Below the pieces are notes generated by a model. That model was not told the DNA's origin and did not search any database. It was given only the letters and a program-made list of their open reading frames with translations. The position numbers were made by a program, and so were the translations under genes. A stretch of DNA of 64,000 bases from Biscogniauxia marginata (Eukaryota; Ascomycota; Sordariomycetes; Xylariales; Xylariaceae): NCBI GenBank assembly GCA_022695795.1, contig MU404113.1:124001-188000 (forward strand), in the 5' to 3' direction. Each line of letters starts with the position of its first letter. Position 1 is the first letter of the stretch. Shown piece by piece: positions 44,524 through 54,465 of this stretch.

Positions 44524-45194
44524 TACTATTATGTCGATGACCTCTGGTTGAGTACTACTTTATAGGGAAGTAATGCCCATCAACTTTTAGTGCTCAAAGG
44601 CCAGGTGGTATCTGATGAATATATATAAGACGCCATGAATGACGCCACCTACGTGCCAGAACATTGTCATCATCAGTGACATAAATCAGTGTCCGTCAAT
44701 ATCTCCGTGGTTCATTACCGCAATCGATCGTTTGTGAACATTTTACATGGCTGGGAAGCATTTTCATAATTCGAGTATCTCCGGACCCCGCTCTCCAACC
44801 GCGTTGCCTGGGAATTGCCAGGTAACCCAGTCATGTTTCCGACAAGCACTATCTGGCTTGACAAGATGATATCTCTACACACACTGCAATAGTGGGAGCC
44901 GAAGCATCTCGGCTATACCAAACTCACGTTTGTGTGACGTCGCAGTTCGACTTAGGCATTAGAATCTAGTATGCCAAGAGGGAGAGATAAGTGTGCGCCT
45001 AGACCGGATTCAGGAACAGCGCCGACCGTGGTCAGGTTGAATCATCCCCGGAAGATGGTCAAGTTTGAATGTGAAGTAGTAAACAGAAGGCCAGGGTCAG
45101 TCAGGAACAGCCCTTCGTGCATCCTGAAGGTCGGCTCTCAAGAATTGTTAAGCTAGGCGTGGCCATCCTAGTTGGGTCTCTACGTCAAAACCGC

Positions 45195-46625
45195 TCAGAA
45201 TCTATGTTGATGGTTAGTATTAGCAGCGGTAATGCTGAAGAAAGCGATGCGAGAGCCTACCGAATCTCGTATGATCCCGCCCTTGTCATGTATCTCACCC
45301 ATTTCACGCTAGAATAATTACTCTTCTCAAACACCTTCAAGTACCGTACCAGCAGGCCGGAACTAGTAAACATCAGGAGACTGAAGCTGAGGCTTAGAGG
45401 TGGGCGCGACCAAGCTTTCTGGTTTGTCATGCTTGTGAGTTCGGCCTCGGCACTAAGGACAAACTCGCTCTGGCCAGTGAAGCGACCAATCTTCCAGACA
45501 ATATGGTTTTCGCTCGGCTCGTACTTGGCCTTCCCCTGGGTGCATCGCTCCGTGATGCGGGCAGTGTTCAGCGGAGTCGGTATACGTACGATAACATTCG
45601 TAGCAAAGAGCTTGCTACCAAAATTGGCCTTGACGCCAATGCTATATTCCACTTTAGTCTTGCCAACTTCATTAACGATGGCGTGTACCTTGAATGGCAG
45701 ATTGACGTTTTCGGTAGCTCGATAGCGCATGAGGTCGAATTCACCGTCAGGCGGGACGAAGGAGATGATGCGATCCGAATCGAACTTGCCCAGCTTGACG
45801 CATTGGTGGAACTGACAGTCCTCCAGCGTGACACTCCCGGCCGCAGCCTTTGTAGCCTTGGTTCCTAACCTATTGCCGCTAGGTAGCGACTGCAGCCCAT
45901 CATGGTCTAGCAACAGCCGATCGTTGAGACCAAACTTGCACTCCGGGGTCCCCGAGAGGTATGCGCGCATGATGATCTGGCCCGTGACGTCGGCACGAAG
46001 TACGGTTCCGGCGGCAGACATAAGCAGGTTGACGTCCTCGATCACATCGACAAAGGCCTCGTTTTTCCGGTACTTAACATCGGCCTTCCTCCACGACAGC
46101 GCGCCTGTGGCCTGCATCGTGATCTTGGCAGAATCCTCGGCGGCGCGTTCGGATTTGACGCCTTCGGTCGTGATGTACATCTTTAACGTGTCGGTCTCGG
46201 TGTTCTGGGGATATCCAAAGTCAATGATTTCTAATGATAGACCCGCGTTAGCTGGATGACCCCGGACGTCTCGGGCGATAGAACTCACCATCGAGAAGCT
46301 CATAGACTAATACAAAGTTGTTCTTCACGGCCTCCTCATCAAACTTGCCAAAGTAGCCCCGTCCAAGCTGGATCAGACGGTAGAGGAACTCGAAGACAAG
46401 AGCAGCGTTGGCGTTGCTCTTGGTAATAGCAACAAGATAGATGTTCTCGTGCTTGACATGGCTGAAGGTGGTGCTGCCGAGGGTGAGGATAGGCGAGCGG
46501 ACCTGGGGATTAGAGATGACCTGAATGCGAAAGACATCGGCGAGGCGAGGCCGGCAGTCGTTCCGGAAGGCGCGGAAGATGAGGTTCTCGCCCTTCTGAT
46601 TGAAAATCAGAATGCCGGAAAGCAT
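45195..46625 (-). CDS. AP-2 adaptor complex subunit mu
   Basis: This is the cargo-binding medium subunit of the clathrin adaptor AP-2, acting at the plasma membrane in endocytosis. Three exons give 437 aa: 46289-46625, 45261-46230 and a 7-nt last exon 45195-45201. The introns are 58 nt and 59 nt; the latter has a perfect TACTAAC branch site (reverse strand, 45213-45219) and ACATAG acceptor. The last exon supplies the final base of Arg, then Phe and TGA, giving the family's C-terminus GSYEIRF. The longin-like N-domain (1-140) shows MLSGILIFNQKGENLIFRAF, SHVKHENIYLVAITKSNANA and FVLVYELLD-EIIDFGYPQN. The mu homology domain (about 170-437) shows VFVDVIEDV-type NEAFVDVIEDVNLLMS, GTPECKFGLNDRL, LEDCQFHQCVKLGKFDSDR and VKWVRYMTRAG. 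The start at MLSGILIFN matches the family, so the in-frame upstream Met (46751) is not used. Confidence 0.93.
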
Positions 46626-47568
46626 CTTGCCGACCTCAAAAGCGGGCAGAGGAACTTTCAATGGGAGATCGAGGCCGATGTTAGCTGTCTGTCTGATGGA
46701 ATTTAGGAGAAGTCCGAGAGGTTGTTGAGTGGTGACCGCTGCCGGTCTCATACAGATGTAGACGGAACGGGTACGTACCCTACCTACCTACCTACCTACA
46801 ACCGGTTAGTATGTAGGTATCTATGTAGGTACTAGGTATGGATTAGGTACTAGTGGGTACCTAGGTACTCAGGTCTACTACTAGGTAGGTTAGATACTTA
46901 CTAGGTAGATGGAGGCACTTGATACGTAGGTAGGTACCTAAGCCTGCCCGGCACCTGCATAAAGCAATGTTCGGTTAAATATTCCTGCGGGTTCCGTATT
47001 ACGTAAATGCGGGGCAATATTGAATGAAGTGGACCCGATCTCCAGCTCTTAAGTACCTACTACCTAGGTACCTAGTATTTATCTGTACGAATTTCTTTGT
47101 GGTGCGATATAGGGGTGTATTAAGAGGTTATAAGAATGTTACATAGAAAACTAAGTCTCTAGGTAAAGACTAACTTAAATACTATGCGAAACATAAACCA
47201 CCACTAGTGGACCTTAATATTACACCTCTCGTTTCTTATAGTAAATCTCACCACTTTTAAATTATCGCAAGCCTCGCTTTCTTCGCTTTCTTTTTTCTTG
47301 GCATCTACCTGAGTATATACTACGTGCTACATCTCTAAGTACATACTTTTACGTTGTGTATACCTGGTACAGTTAATGATGGCTGAATCCATTTCCAAAG
47401 TGCATACCTAAAGCATGTCCGAATCCTATCTTTGATTACTACATGTATCGCGACACTGGGTTTCCGAGCTTGAACTATCAAGCTTTGCTATCGTACTTCC
47501 TAACTAGTAACCGCGGGTAGTACGTATTGTTGGCAAGCCATTGTTTTTCGGCAAGCCTGCGTACGACC
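46626..47568. other. Repeat-rich promoter region of the AP-2 mu gene
   Basis: CTACCTACCTACCTACCTAC lies at 46778-46799. At least eight TAGGTA/TACCTA elements lie between 46800 and 46945, followed by a CTACCTAGGTACCTAG copy at about 47059-47074. No coding frame is seen. The array directly precedes the AP-2 mu start codon. Confidence 0.55.
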
Positions 47569-49171
47569 TTACGACCTAACAACAGCAAGCCGGCTCCTGA
47601 CGGGTACATTCACCGGCTGCCCCATCTTGGGGAAGCCGTCTATCTTGACGCTCTCCCGGAACAGCAAGCAGTGCGAGGAACCGCCGAAATGGAACATGCC
47701 CAGCTGCTCGCCTTTCTTGACGTGCTGGCCCTGCGAGACCGTGATCTCGCACGTGCTGACTTCGTCCAACCCTACGCCGATGAACGCCATCAGCCCGATA
47801 GCCGGGTTGTCGGCTTGGATGAAGACGATCGCCCGTGTCGCTAGTGCCGCCCGGTATCCCTGAGCGATTCTAATGCCTTTGATGTCGATCTCGTGCACGT
47901 TGTAGTCGCCGGGGCCCTCGAACAGCGGCTCACTGAAGTACGTCCCGTCCTTGACGAAGGCACGCACGACCCGCCCGTCGACAGGCGCATGCCATCGGTG
48001 GTACGAAAGCGCCGATAGGTACGCTTGATACACTGTCGCCCAGTTGAACTGTGCTGCTAGTGGGTCATGGCCCAGCATGTCGAGCACCGAGTACGGCTGG
48101 CCCTTGATCCAGAACTTGTCCCGTAGCTTGGCGCGGCGCGCTACTTTGCATGGCTTTGACTCGCACGCGTTGGCTATCACGTTTTCGTTACCCCGGTCGG
48201 CGACGGGGCGCACGCCGTCACGGAGCTGCCGAGTGAAGAAATCTAGAATGCTACCTGTGAGTTCTCGCTCTCTCCCTTTTCTTCTTCATAAGGGGGTCGA
48301 TCTGATACGATTGATTACTTACCGTCCCATGAGGTATATCCGTAGTGCTTCGCGAATGGGTCGCAAATGTATATATCCTCGAAGTTGTGCGCTGTATTGA
48401 GCGGCGCGTTGGCCACTTCCATCAGTTCTTTCTTGCCGTGCTCGGAGAACCAGCCCTGGGCATGTGTGGCGAGAACCTCGGCAGATTTGGGAGACTAGTT
48501 GAAGGTCATTAGGATGAAGAAAGTGTTTGCACGGAACTTGCAGGCTTACTTTCAGGAATATACCCCATTCGTTGAGAATCTTTTTAATCATCACGTTGAC
48601 GTCTGGGTCTAAAAAGGCAGCGTGTCCGCTTAATATTGTTAAGAATACTATATCATTTTCAGGTAATGAATAAAGTCATCTTACCTAGGCGTCGCCATAA
48701 CATGGTCAAAAATAGCAAGCATTGGCATACCAACCATGCCCACTCCGAAGGCGGCGTCGTTCCACTGAGGCGCCTGGGTAAAGATATGGTTGAGCATGGC
48801 AAGCATGTGTCTATAGTCCCTGATCTGCTTCCTCGTGGTTGGATGATCATTATAATATGGCTTTTTCATCGGGATCTCATCCCACATCTGGGTGAAGTAC
48901 ATGTGGATCCGCGGATTTCCCTCGATGAGCTCCTTGAACTCCTGTATGACCGGAAACAATTCTTTGTTGTCGTATTTTTCCACACGAGCCACCTGCTTCT
49001 GTATCCAGTCATGCTGCAGGCGGTGGTCCGCAGGCATCCATGCGTCCTGTCTGCCGAAGGTTAACATAAGCTGGAGAGAATGACATTGTCGAAGGCCCTA
49101 TGGTTAATTACTTACTGATGGACATGGTAGTCTCGCAGGATTTCGTGCTCGTCAACATGGCGACGAGCCAT
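47569..49171 (-). CDS. Phosphatidylserine decarboxylase-family enzyme, PsiD-like (probable aromatic amino acid decarboxylase)
   Basis: This is a pyruvoyl-dependent decarboxylase; the closest named relative I recognise is the tryptophan decarboxylase PsiD, so an amino acid rather than a phospholipid is the likely substrate (inferred). Five exons give 452 aa: 49116-49171, 48685-49050, 48550-48628, 48323-48494 and 47569-48254. All four introns (65, 56, 55 and 68 nt) are GT-AG and all phases agree. The PsiD-type N-domain shows AWMPADHRLQHDW, RDYRHMLAMLNHIFTQAPQW, ATPSGHAAFLDPDVNVMIKK and LATHAQGWFSEHG. The decarboxylase core shows YGYTSWDGSILDFFTR, RPVADRGNE, YHRWHAPVDGRV, and the self-cleavage site FGGSSHC, where Ser417 should become the pyruvoyl group. 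PsiD is similar in length. No transit peptide or membrane anchor is seen, unlike true mitochondrial PSDs. A Zn2Cys6 regulator and a transporter lie upstream. Confidence 0.92.
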
Positions 49172-50074
49172 GTTGAATTATATAATTTAGTTTCTAAGAA
49201 TGAGATAGTTAGTTTAGATGATAGGTGCTAAGCTATATGTCTTGAACAGCGATTATGACCTTGGGTTTGACAGGGAGACTCATATATCTAGGCCCTAGAT
49301 ATGTGGGGCACGGATTCAACGTGATCTAATACAGGAGAGTTTGAAGTTTTTGTTCATGATGTAATTGTCGTATATAGGTATTAGTTGATCGCTCAGTATC
49401 CCCCAGCGGGTTGGATTTGGGTTGGACGAGTCATAAACTATGAGGCCAACATCGGACGGGGTCTCACGCTAACTCTAACTAACATTAGGATATTCCAGAG
49501 ATTCAAGGCGACGCCAGTCGAGGAATTGTAGAGGAGGTGTACTAAATGTCCAGTTACGATACAAAACGAAGTTACTATTAAATGTGCCAGTCATAGGGTG
49601 GATCTGCTCTGCTTCAGGCTCCATACACATATACATTACCTGGGTCAGGTAGTCATCGATATATCATGGCTTTATCCTTAATCTTCGGCTATGGGGAATA
49701 ATCTAGTGTATATAGTATAGAATACGTCATAAGCACTTTATATATGACGGCCTTAAGAGAAGCCAGGCGTGAGACGATCAGCGACTCTTATCCTGGGTGA
49801 TATAACGTCTCCCGGTGTGACCAACTTCGGATTTTACACTATCCAGAGAAATGTCAAGTCGAGGACATGTAATTTAGATGACCGAAAAGTCGTTTTTAGT
49901 TAAGAGCAGGTTGTATCCGTCATGGAGCATCAGTAGCAGCCTCCGGAAGAAGATAGCCGTCTGTATGATGTTAATAGTATCTCTCCTCCTGGCGTGAGAA
50001 AAATACAGCGTTCATCTAATATCTGGCTAACACCCGTGCACATTGAACTCGAATCTATCCTCCACACCGCCTTG
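49172..50074. other. Intergenic, decarboxylase promoter
   Basis: Only short frames are present. It separates the decarboxylase start (49171) from the tail of the upstream regulator gene (50075). No regulatory palindrome was recognised. Confidence 0.4.
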
Positions 50075-52562
50075 TCAAATAGATCCTTCCCAATCCATAC
50101 CCTCAAGCCATTGCATAAAACCATTATCATGTCCGAGGAAAGGCCTTTCAAGCTCCAAGTTGAGATCTCCGATAGGAAAAGTCGCCGTTTCGTGTGTGTC
50201 CCACACACTATCCTGGACAATTGGGTATGCGAAAATATGTGCGTTCTCAGATCCTTGCCCTTGTTCTTGTTCTTGGTCATGGTGGACGTGAGGAGAGCGA
50301 GGAAGCTGGGCCCTATCTACTGGATTCGGCGGGCTCAAGATCAAATCCAGTATCTTGTGTATAACCTTACGCCCATGGTCGCAGGTAGTAAAAGAGCAAT
50401 CAGAACGATCGACATCTCCCAATCTCGCTGCAAAAACTGCTAGGTCCTGTATAGTTCGACTCCTAGGCAATAGGGGTAATTAGGGAGTTGTTCCTGTTTT
50501 AATAGTTCCACTGCGATAACAGCAGCGCTGCGAAGCCCTTGCACGGCGAGAAGCGATGAAATATCGTTTTGGGAGATTGAGGACACATCGTGGCGGCGGC
50601 TCAGTTGTAAAATGTCCCGGAAAATCAAGCGTGCCGTTTGTACGAGCTTGTCCGAGCTTGCACCAGCCTTCCGAATCAACACACGTTGGAGGAGTAACTC
50701 GTTTGCACGAAACCCTTGTCGGATTATACTTTGAAATAGCGTTTGCAACGGTCCCTCCTCACCTGGGATGTTATCACTATCCCTTATCTGTCTTATGAAT
50801 GGTGGAAGGCTTGCCCAGTACTCTTCACTTTTCTTCTGAATTACCTCTGTACGATGGAGAATTTCCTCTCTGGTATATTGACCCAACGCGAGGTCGAGAA
50901 CGTCTTCCCTTCTGGGCGCAAAATCAAGCCAAACTCTCATCCAAGTAGCGCGAGAGGTATTTATCGTTGTGTTAAGCCCGTTAGCATCTAGAGTCGGGAC
51001 AACCTCATCTTTGTCTTGGAGTAGTTGATATTCCGATATATTCAATGGAGGCATTAGATTGCAGTATCGGTATGAGAGTCGAGGCGGACGTCCCAAGAAT
51101 GATGCTATACTAATATCGAAAGAATAAGTCTGCACGAGAATTCTTTTCCGTGTCTCCTGAAACAAAAACGGTATACTATGTTTACCTGCTCTGATATCTT
51201 GATGCAATCCCATAGTGACAACTGCATTGACAAGCTCACCACTTTCGCGATATGTAGCATAACTTCCTTCCCCTTTGATTGTCTTCGTCAGGCCTGTATT
51301 TTCCATTAAGAGCCAAAGGAAAAGGTCATCGAGCGCCTCACATTCACGGCAAAAGGCTAGACAAGCTGCAGAAATCTCACTCATCTGCCTCGCAAGTGTT
51401 GGGCCTCCAACTTTATGCTCTTTGAGAAATCGGTCCGACGGTTCGAGGGTATTAGCACATTGCCCTATAATTGATGCAATAAGCCCAATGACCTCCCATC
51501 TGATGCCATGTCCGGTTGCAGACCGTGCCCACTGCATAGCCGATATGTTCTCATTAAATATCAATGGGGTTTGGGTATTGTGCCAGAGTAATTCTGATAG
51601 TCGGCTTATTTTCTCTGGGTCTTGATCTTGTAGATTGTCTTTATGGTAAAGCCAAAATTTGAAAAGCCACTCCTTCATGATAGGCTCGGCACAGATCATC
51701 ACTCCACCCTCACAGATTTCGTAGTACCGCGCTACAAAGCGATTAACCATAGACCTATCCTTAAGAAATGTGAGAACCCGACACCCTCGGGCTATACGGT
51801 CGTGGGAGATGGTAGCTTCCTGGAGTTGAGCAGCTTGCAGGTCAACAGAAAGACCACCGAGATAACGGATATTCTCTGTCAAGATAGATGTGAAGTTTGT
51901 CGCACCTAGAAAGCCAGGATTCACACGTACAGATCCATGCTGATGAGTGAGTGTGCAAGGGCGGAGCCGAAACTGCACGGTGTACCCGTATTATTGATTC
52001 GGATGTTCGTGGTAGTGAAATATCAGTGTGGAAATTGTTGAATGATAGTGGATATGATAGTTCGATTGAGGATACAATGCCAGGTGTCCTCTCGTCATTT
52101 ACTGAAGTAGATGGCATTGGAGGAGCATCGTTTTGTGTATGATTACGCTAAAATCATTGTCTATTAGCTGAAGTTCCGATCCTAACCCCAGGCATAGTAA
52201 TGTGTTCAGATATACAACTAGCTCAGTTCCTCAGTTCAGTTGCATATAACTAGCGACTACTTTCACATTATGGGGTGAATCACCTTACTTTTGTGAGAGG
52301 ATTTGGATGATATACACATCGGTCGACACACCGTCTCTTGATGCATCTTCTGCAAGTGGGGACAACATGATCGCATTTTAGTTTACTTTTCCTAAGAGAC
52401 ATCGTTAACTAGGGGTGTTTGGCTCAATCTCCTCAGAACTGATAAATACCTGCAAGGCTCGCATGACTGTAATTTCCCGTTCCTCCTATATTTACCAGTA
52501 AGGCTCTGGTCTGTAGCAAAGGGCTGTAGATTGGTGATCCGGCCCCTAGATTTGCAGCTCAT
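50075..52562 (-). CDS. Zn(II)2Cys6 transcription factor, frameshifted near the C-terminus
   Basis: This is a nuclear regulator with both a DNA-binding and a fungal_trans domain. Exons are 52450-52562, 52289-52391, 51986-52147 and 50440-51939 (introns 58, 141 and 46 nt, all GT-AG, phases consistent), giving 625 aa to the first stop. The cluster is split by the first intron: KYRRNGKLQSCEPCR-KSKLKC, then HVVPTCRRCIKRRC, with spacing C-x2-C-x6-C-x6-C-x2-C-x8-C. The middle domain shows GFLGATNFTSILTENI, RWEVIGLIASIIGQCANTL and YSFDISIASFLGRPPRLSYR. After ELLKQEQLPNYPY the frame runs to a stop, but the +1 frame continues at once as LPRSRTIQDLAVFAARLG and stays open to 50075, ending MQWLEGMDWEGSI. 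This restores the expected family tail. A one-base loss near 50469-50472 explains it: either a sequencing error or a real inactivating change. No splice signals fit. Confidence 0.82.
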
Positions 52563-53017
52563 CTTCGAAGATTACGCAAGGCCCACACTATTACGACTAT
52601 AAGATCCGTCTGAGTCATACGGTAAAGGTAGCCGGCTAGGAGTTGTGACAGACGGAATATGAGTCAGGGCTTTGTATCGCAGCGAACAACGTGACTCTAC
52701 AGGATAATCACTATTTCCTCTCTATGCTCGCTAGAGTCAACGAACTCCATATCACGTAGGCGACGAGGTCTTCGTTGTCCTTGACGTCAGGAGTAACAAT
52801 TCTGAATCTATGTTCGATGTTGGAGCATGAAAAGTGGGAATTCCGATAAAGAAGTCCGAATTATACTACGCGTTGATAGGTCCTGAGAGGAGAGACGGAG
52901 TCCGGCATACTACCTTAGATAGGAAAGTGTACTGACAGGGATAGCAACGTCCAACAAGTAGGTGCACTAGATCTGACATGTATCTTAACATAATTAGGCA
53001 CCAGCTAAGTAGAAGAG

Positions 53018-53027
53018 TATATATATA
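53018..53027 (+). promoter_or_regulatory. TATA box of the small gene at 53183
   Basis: TATATATATA at 53018-53027 is followed by an A/C-rich leader of about 130 bases without upstream ATG, and by TATCAAGATG at the start codon. Position and leader composition are typical of highly expressed fungal genes. Confidence 0.5.
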
Positions 53028-53182
53028 CATGCTCAGACAAGGCATTCAACTATAAAGGTGACCATCTCAACTAATTACACGAGACATTAAACCGGCAACT
53101 TCTACAACTACAGAACACTCTTTACCTCGTCACAAATATATCACATACAAGGCTCTAAATCAATTGACAGTTGACTATCAAG

Positions 53183-53480
53183 ATGCCGTCTACGATCTCC
53201 AAACTGTTTGGTTCGAAGTCTTCGAAAGACGCACCCAACTCTGGAGTCTCTAAACCCAGCGAACCTCGAGATTCTTCATCAACATACTCCTACATGTCAA
53301 AGCAAGAAGAATCCAAGAAGAAACAATCCGGTGATCAACAGTTGAAGGCATACACGAAGAGTAGGTCGCGCGTTGAGGAGTCCTATATTGTATGTAAACC
53401 TGGACGCTGATGCGTGAGAATAGTTGCTCATAAGAATTCTGTGCAAATAGTTTCCTGATTACCGATTCAGCCTTCATTAA
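53183..53480 (+). CDS. Small basic Ser/Lys-rich protein
   Basis: The start MPSTISKLFGSKSSKDAPNS is preceded by a TATA box and a clean A/C-rich leader (see the promoter entry). Two forms are possible. Read straight through, the frame ends at 53410 with 75 aa (ending YIVCKPGR). Alternatively, a strong donor GTATGT at 53390 and an acceptor AAATAG at 53450 remove 61 nt and give exon 53451-53480 (FPDYRFSLH, stop), total 79 aa. The product is hydrophilic with many Ser and Lys (KQEESKKKQSGD), no membrane segment and no domain I know. It sits between the frameshifted regulator, with which it is divergent, and the sugar-type transporter. Function is unknown. Confidence 0.55.
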
Positions 53481-54465
53481 GGCCCGAGTGCAATAATTAA
53501 ATCAATTCTTAAGAGTTTTACGGGTACTTGATTTAAGCTAGCTGGCGTTAAAAGAAGAGTAACGCCTAGTAGCTGATATAGGTTGTTTGGAGTGCTTAGT
53601 AAAGTTGAAGCGTAGTCGGACATCATGTTCTCATAGTAATATTTTGGAATACAAATATCAGAGGTTTTCACATACGTCACCACGTGAATAATGTCCAATT
53701 AATTTGCCGTGTCGTTTTACGTATGTGATTCGGCAGGTTAAGGGGCGGGCAAAAAGGACAAGATTGCCGCTCACTTTGGTGGCGAGACCAGTTGCGTGTA
53801 GGAGTAGGAGAAAAAAATGCTGGTACGACGACTGGTGAGATGAAATTTCGCGAGATGGCATGGGACTGAAGACAGCTATGTGATTAATAACGATGTCAAG
53901 GGTGCCACCGCCGCCTTTGGCGTTGCGCATTGTTGCCACATTCTGCAAAACAGTCTTTCGAGGCATTAAATCTGGCATAATATAAGTAAGAAATGACGGC
54001 AGTTAGTTGACAGGACCAGCAAGTTAGGAGAATGAGATTCGAATCACACCATTGAAATTCTATTTTATATAAATCAATCTTCGGAGCTGGGGTTAAAAGA
54101 AAACTTGGCAGGGGCTTAATTCAGATGGCTCCTCATCGCCAATTATGCAAGTCATCCTTTGAGAGGACAACAAAACAAGGCTCACGTAGTGTTCGTCTTT
54201 CTTAGCAAGTAGACCTGACGGTACTTATATGTATTACAGGCGTCACGTGAGTTTGTATGTAATGATGCTATAGTTGTATTGTGAAAAGCCTATAGCTGCT
54301 TCAAGATGACATGAAAAGGATTGGGGTATTTGTAAAGCTCAAAGTATATAGGTAGTTGAATGGTTGCAGCCTGAGAATCATAATTTCCACTATCTTTCAT
54401 TTCCTTCCTTGTCTCACACATTGCTGATGACCTACCAGGGCATTCAATAAGCAGTCTGCTCACCT
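53481..54465. other. Intergenic, no gene seen
   Basis: The short minus-strand frames 53477-53698, 53658-53978 and 54290-54616 have no motif and no consistent splice structure; the last overlaps the end of the transporter gene. Confidence 0.4.

Noticed and set aside
46626..46751. 42-residue N-terminal extension of AP-2 mu
   Set aside because: The family starts at MLSGILIFN; the upstream codons have no counterpart and are best read as leader.
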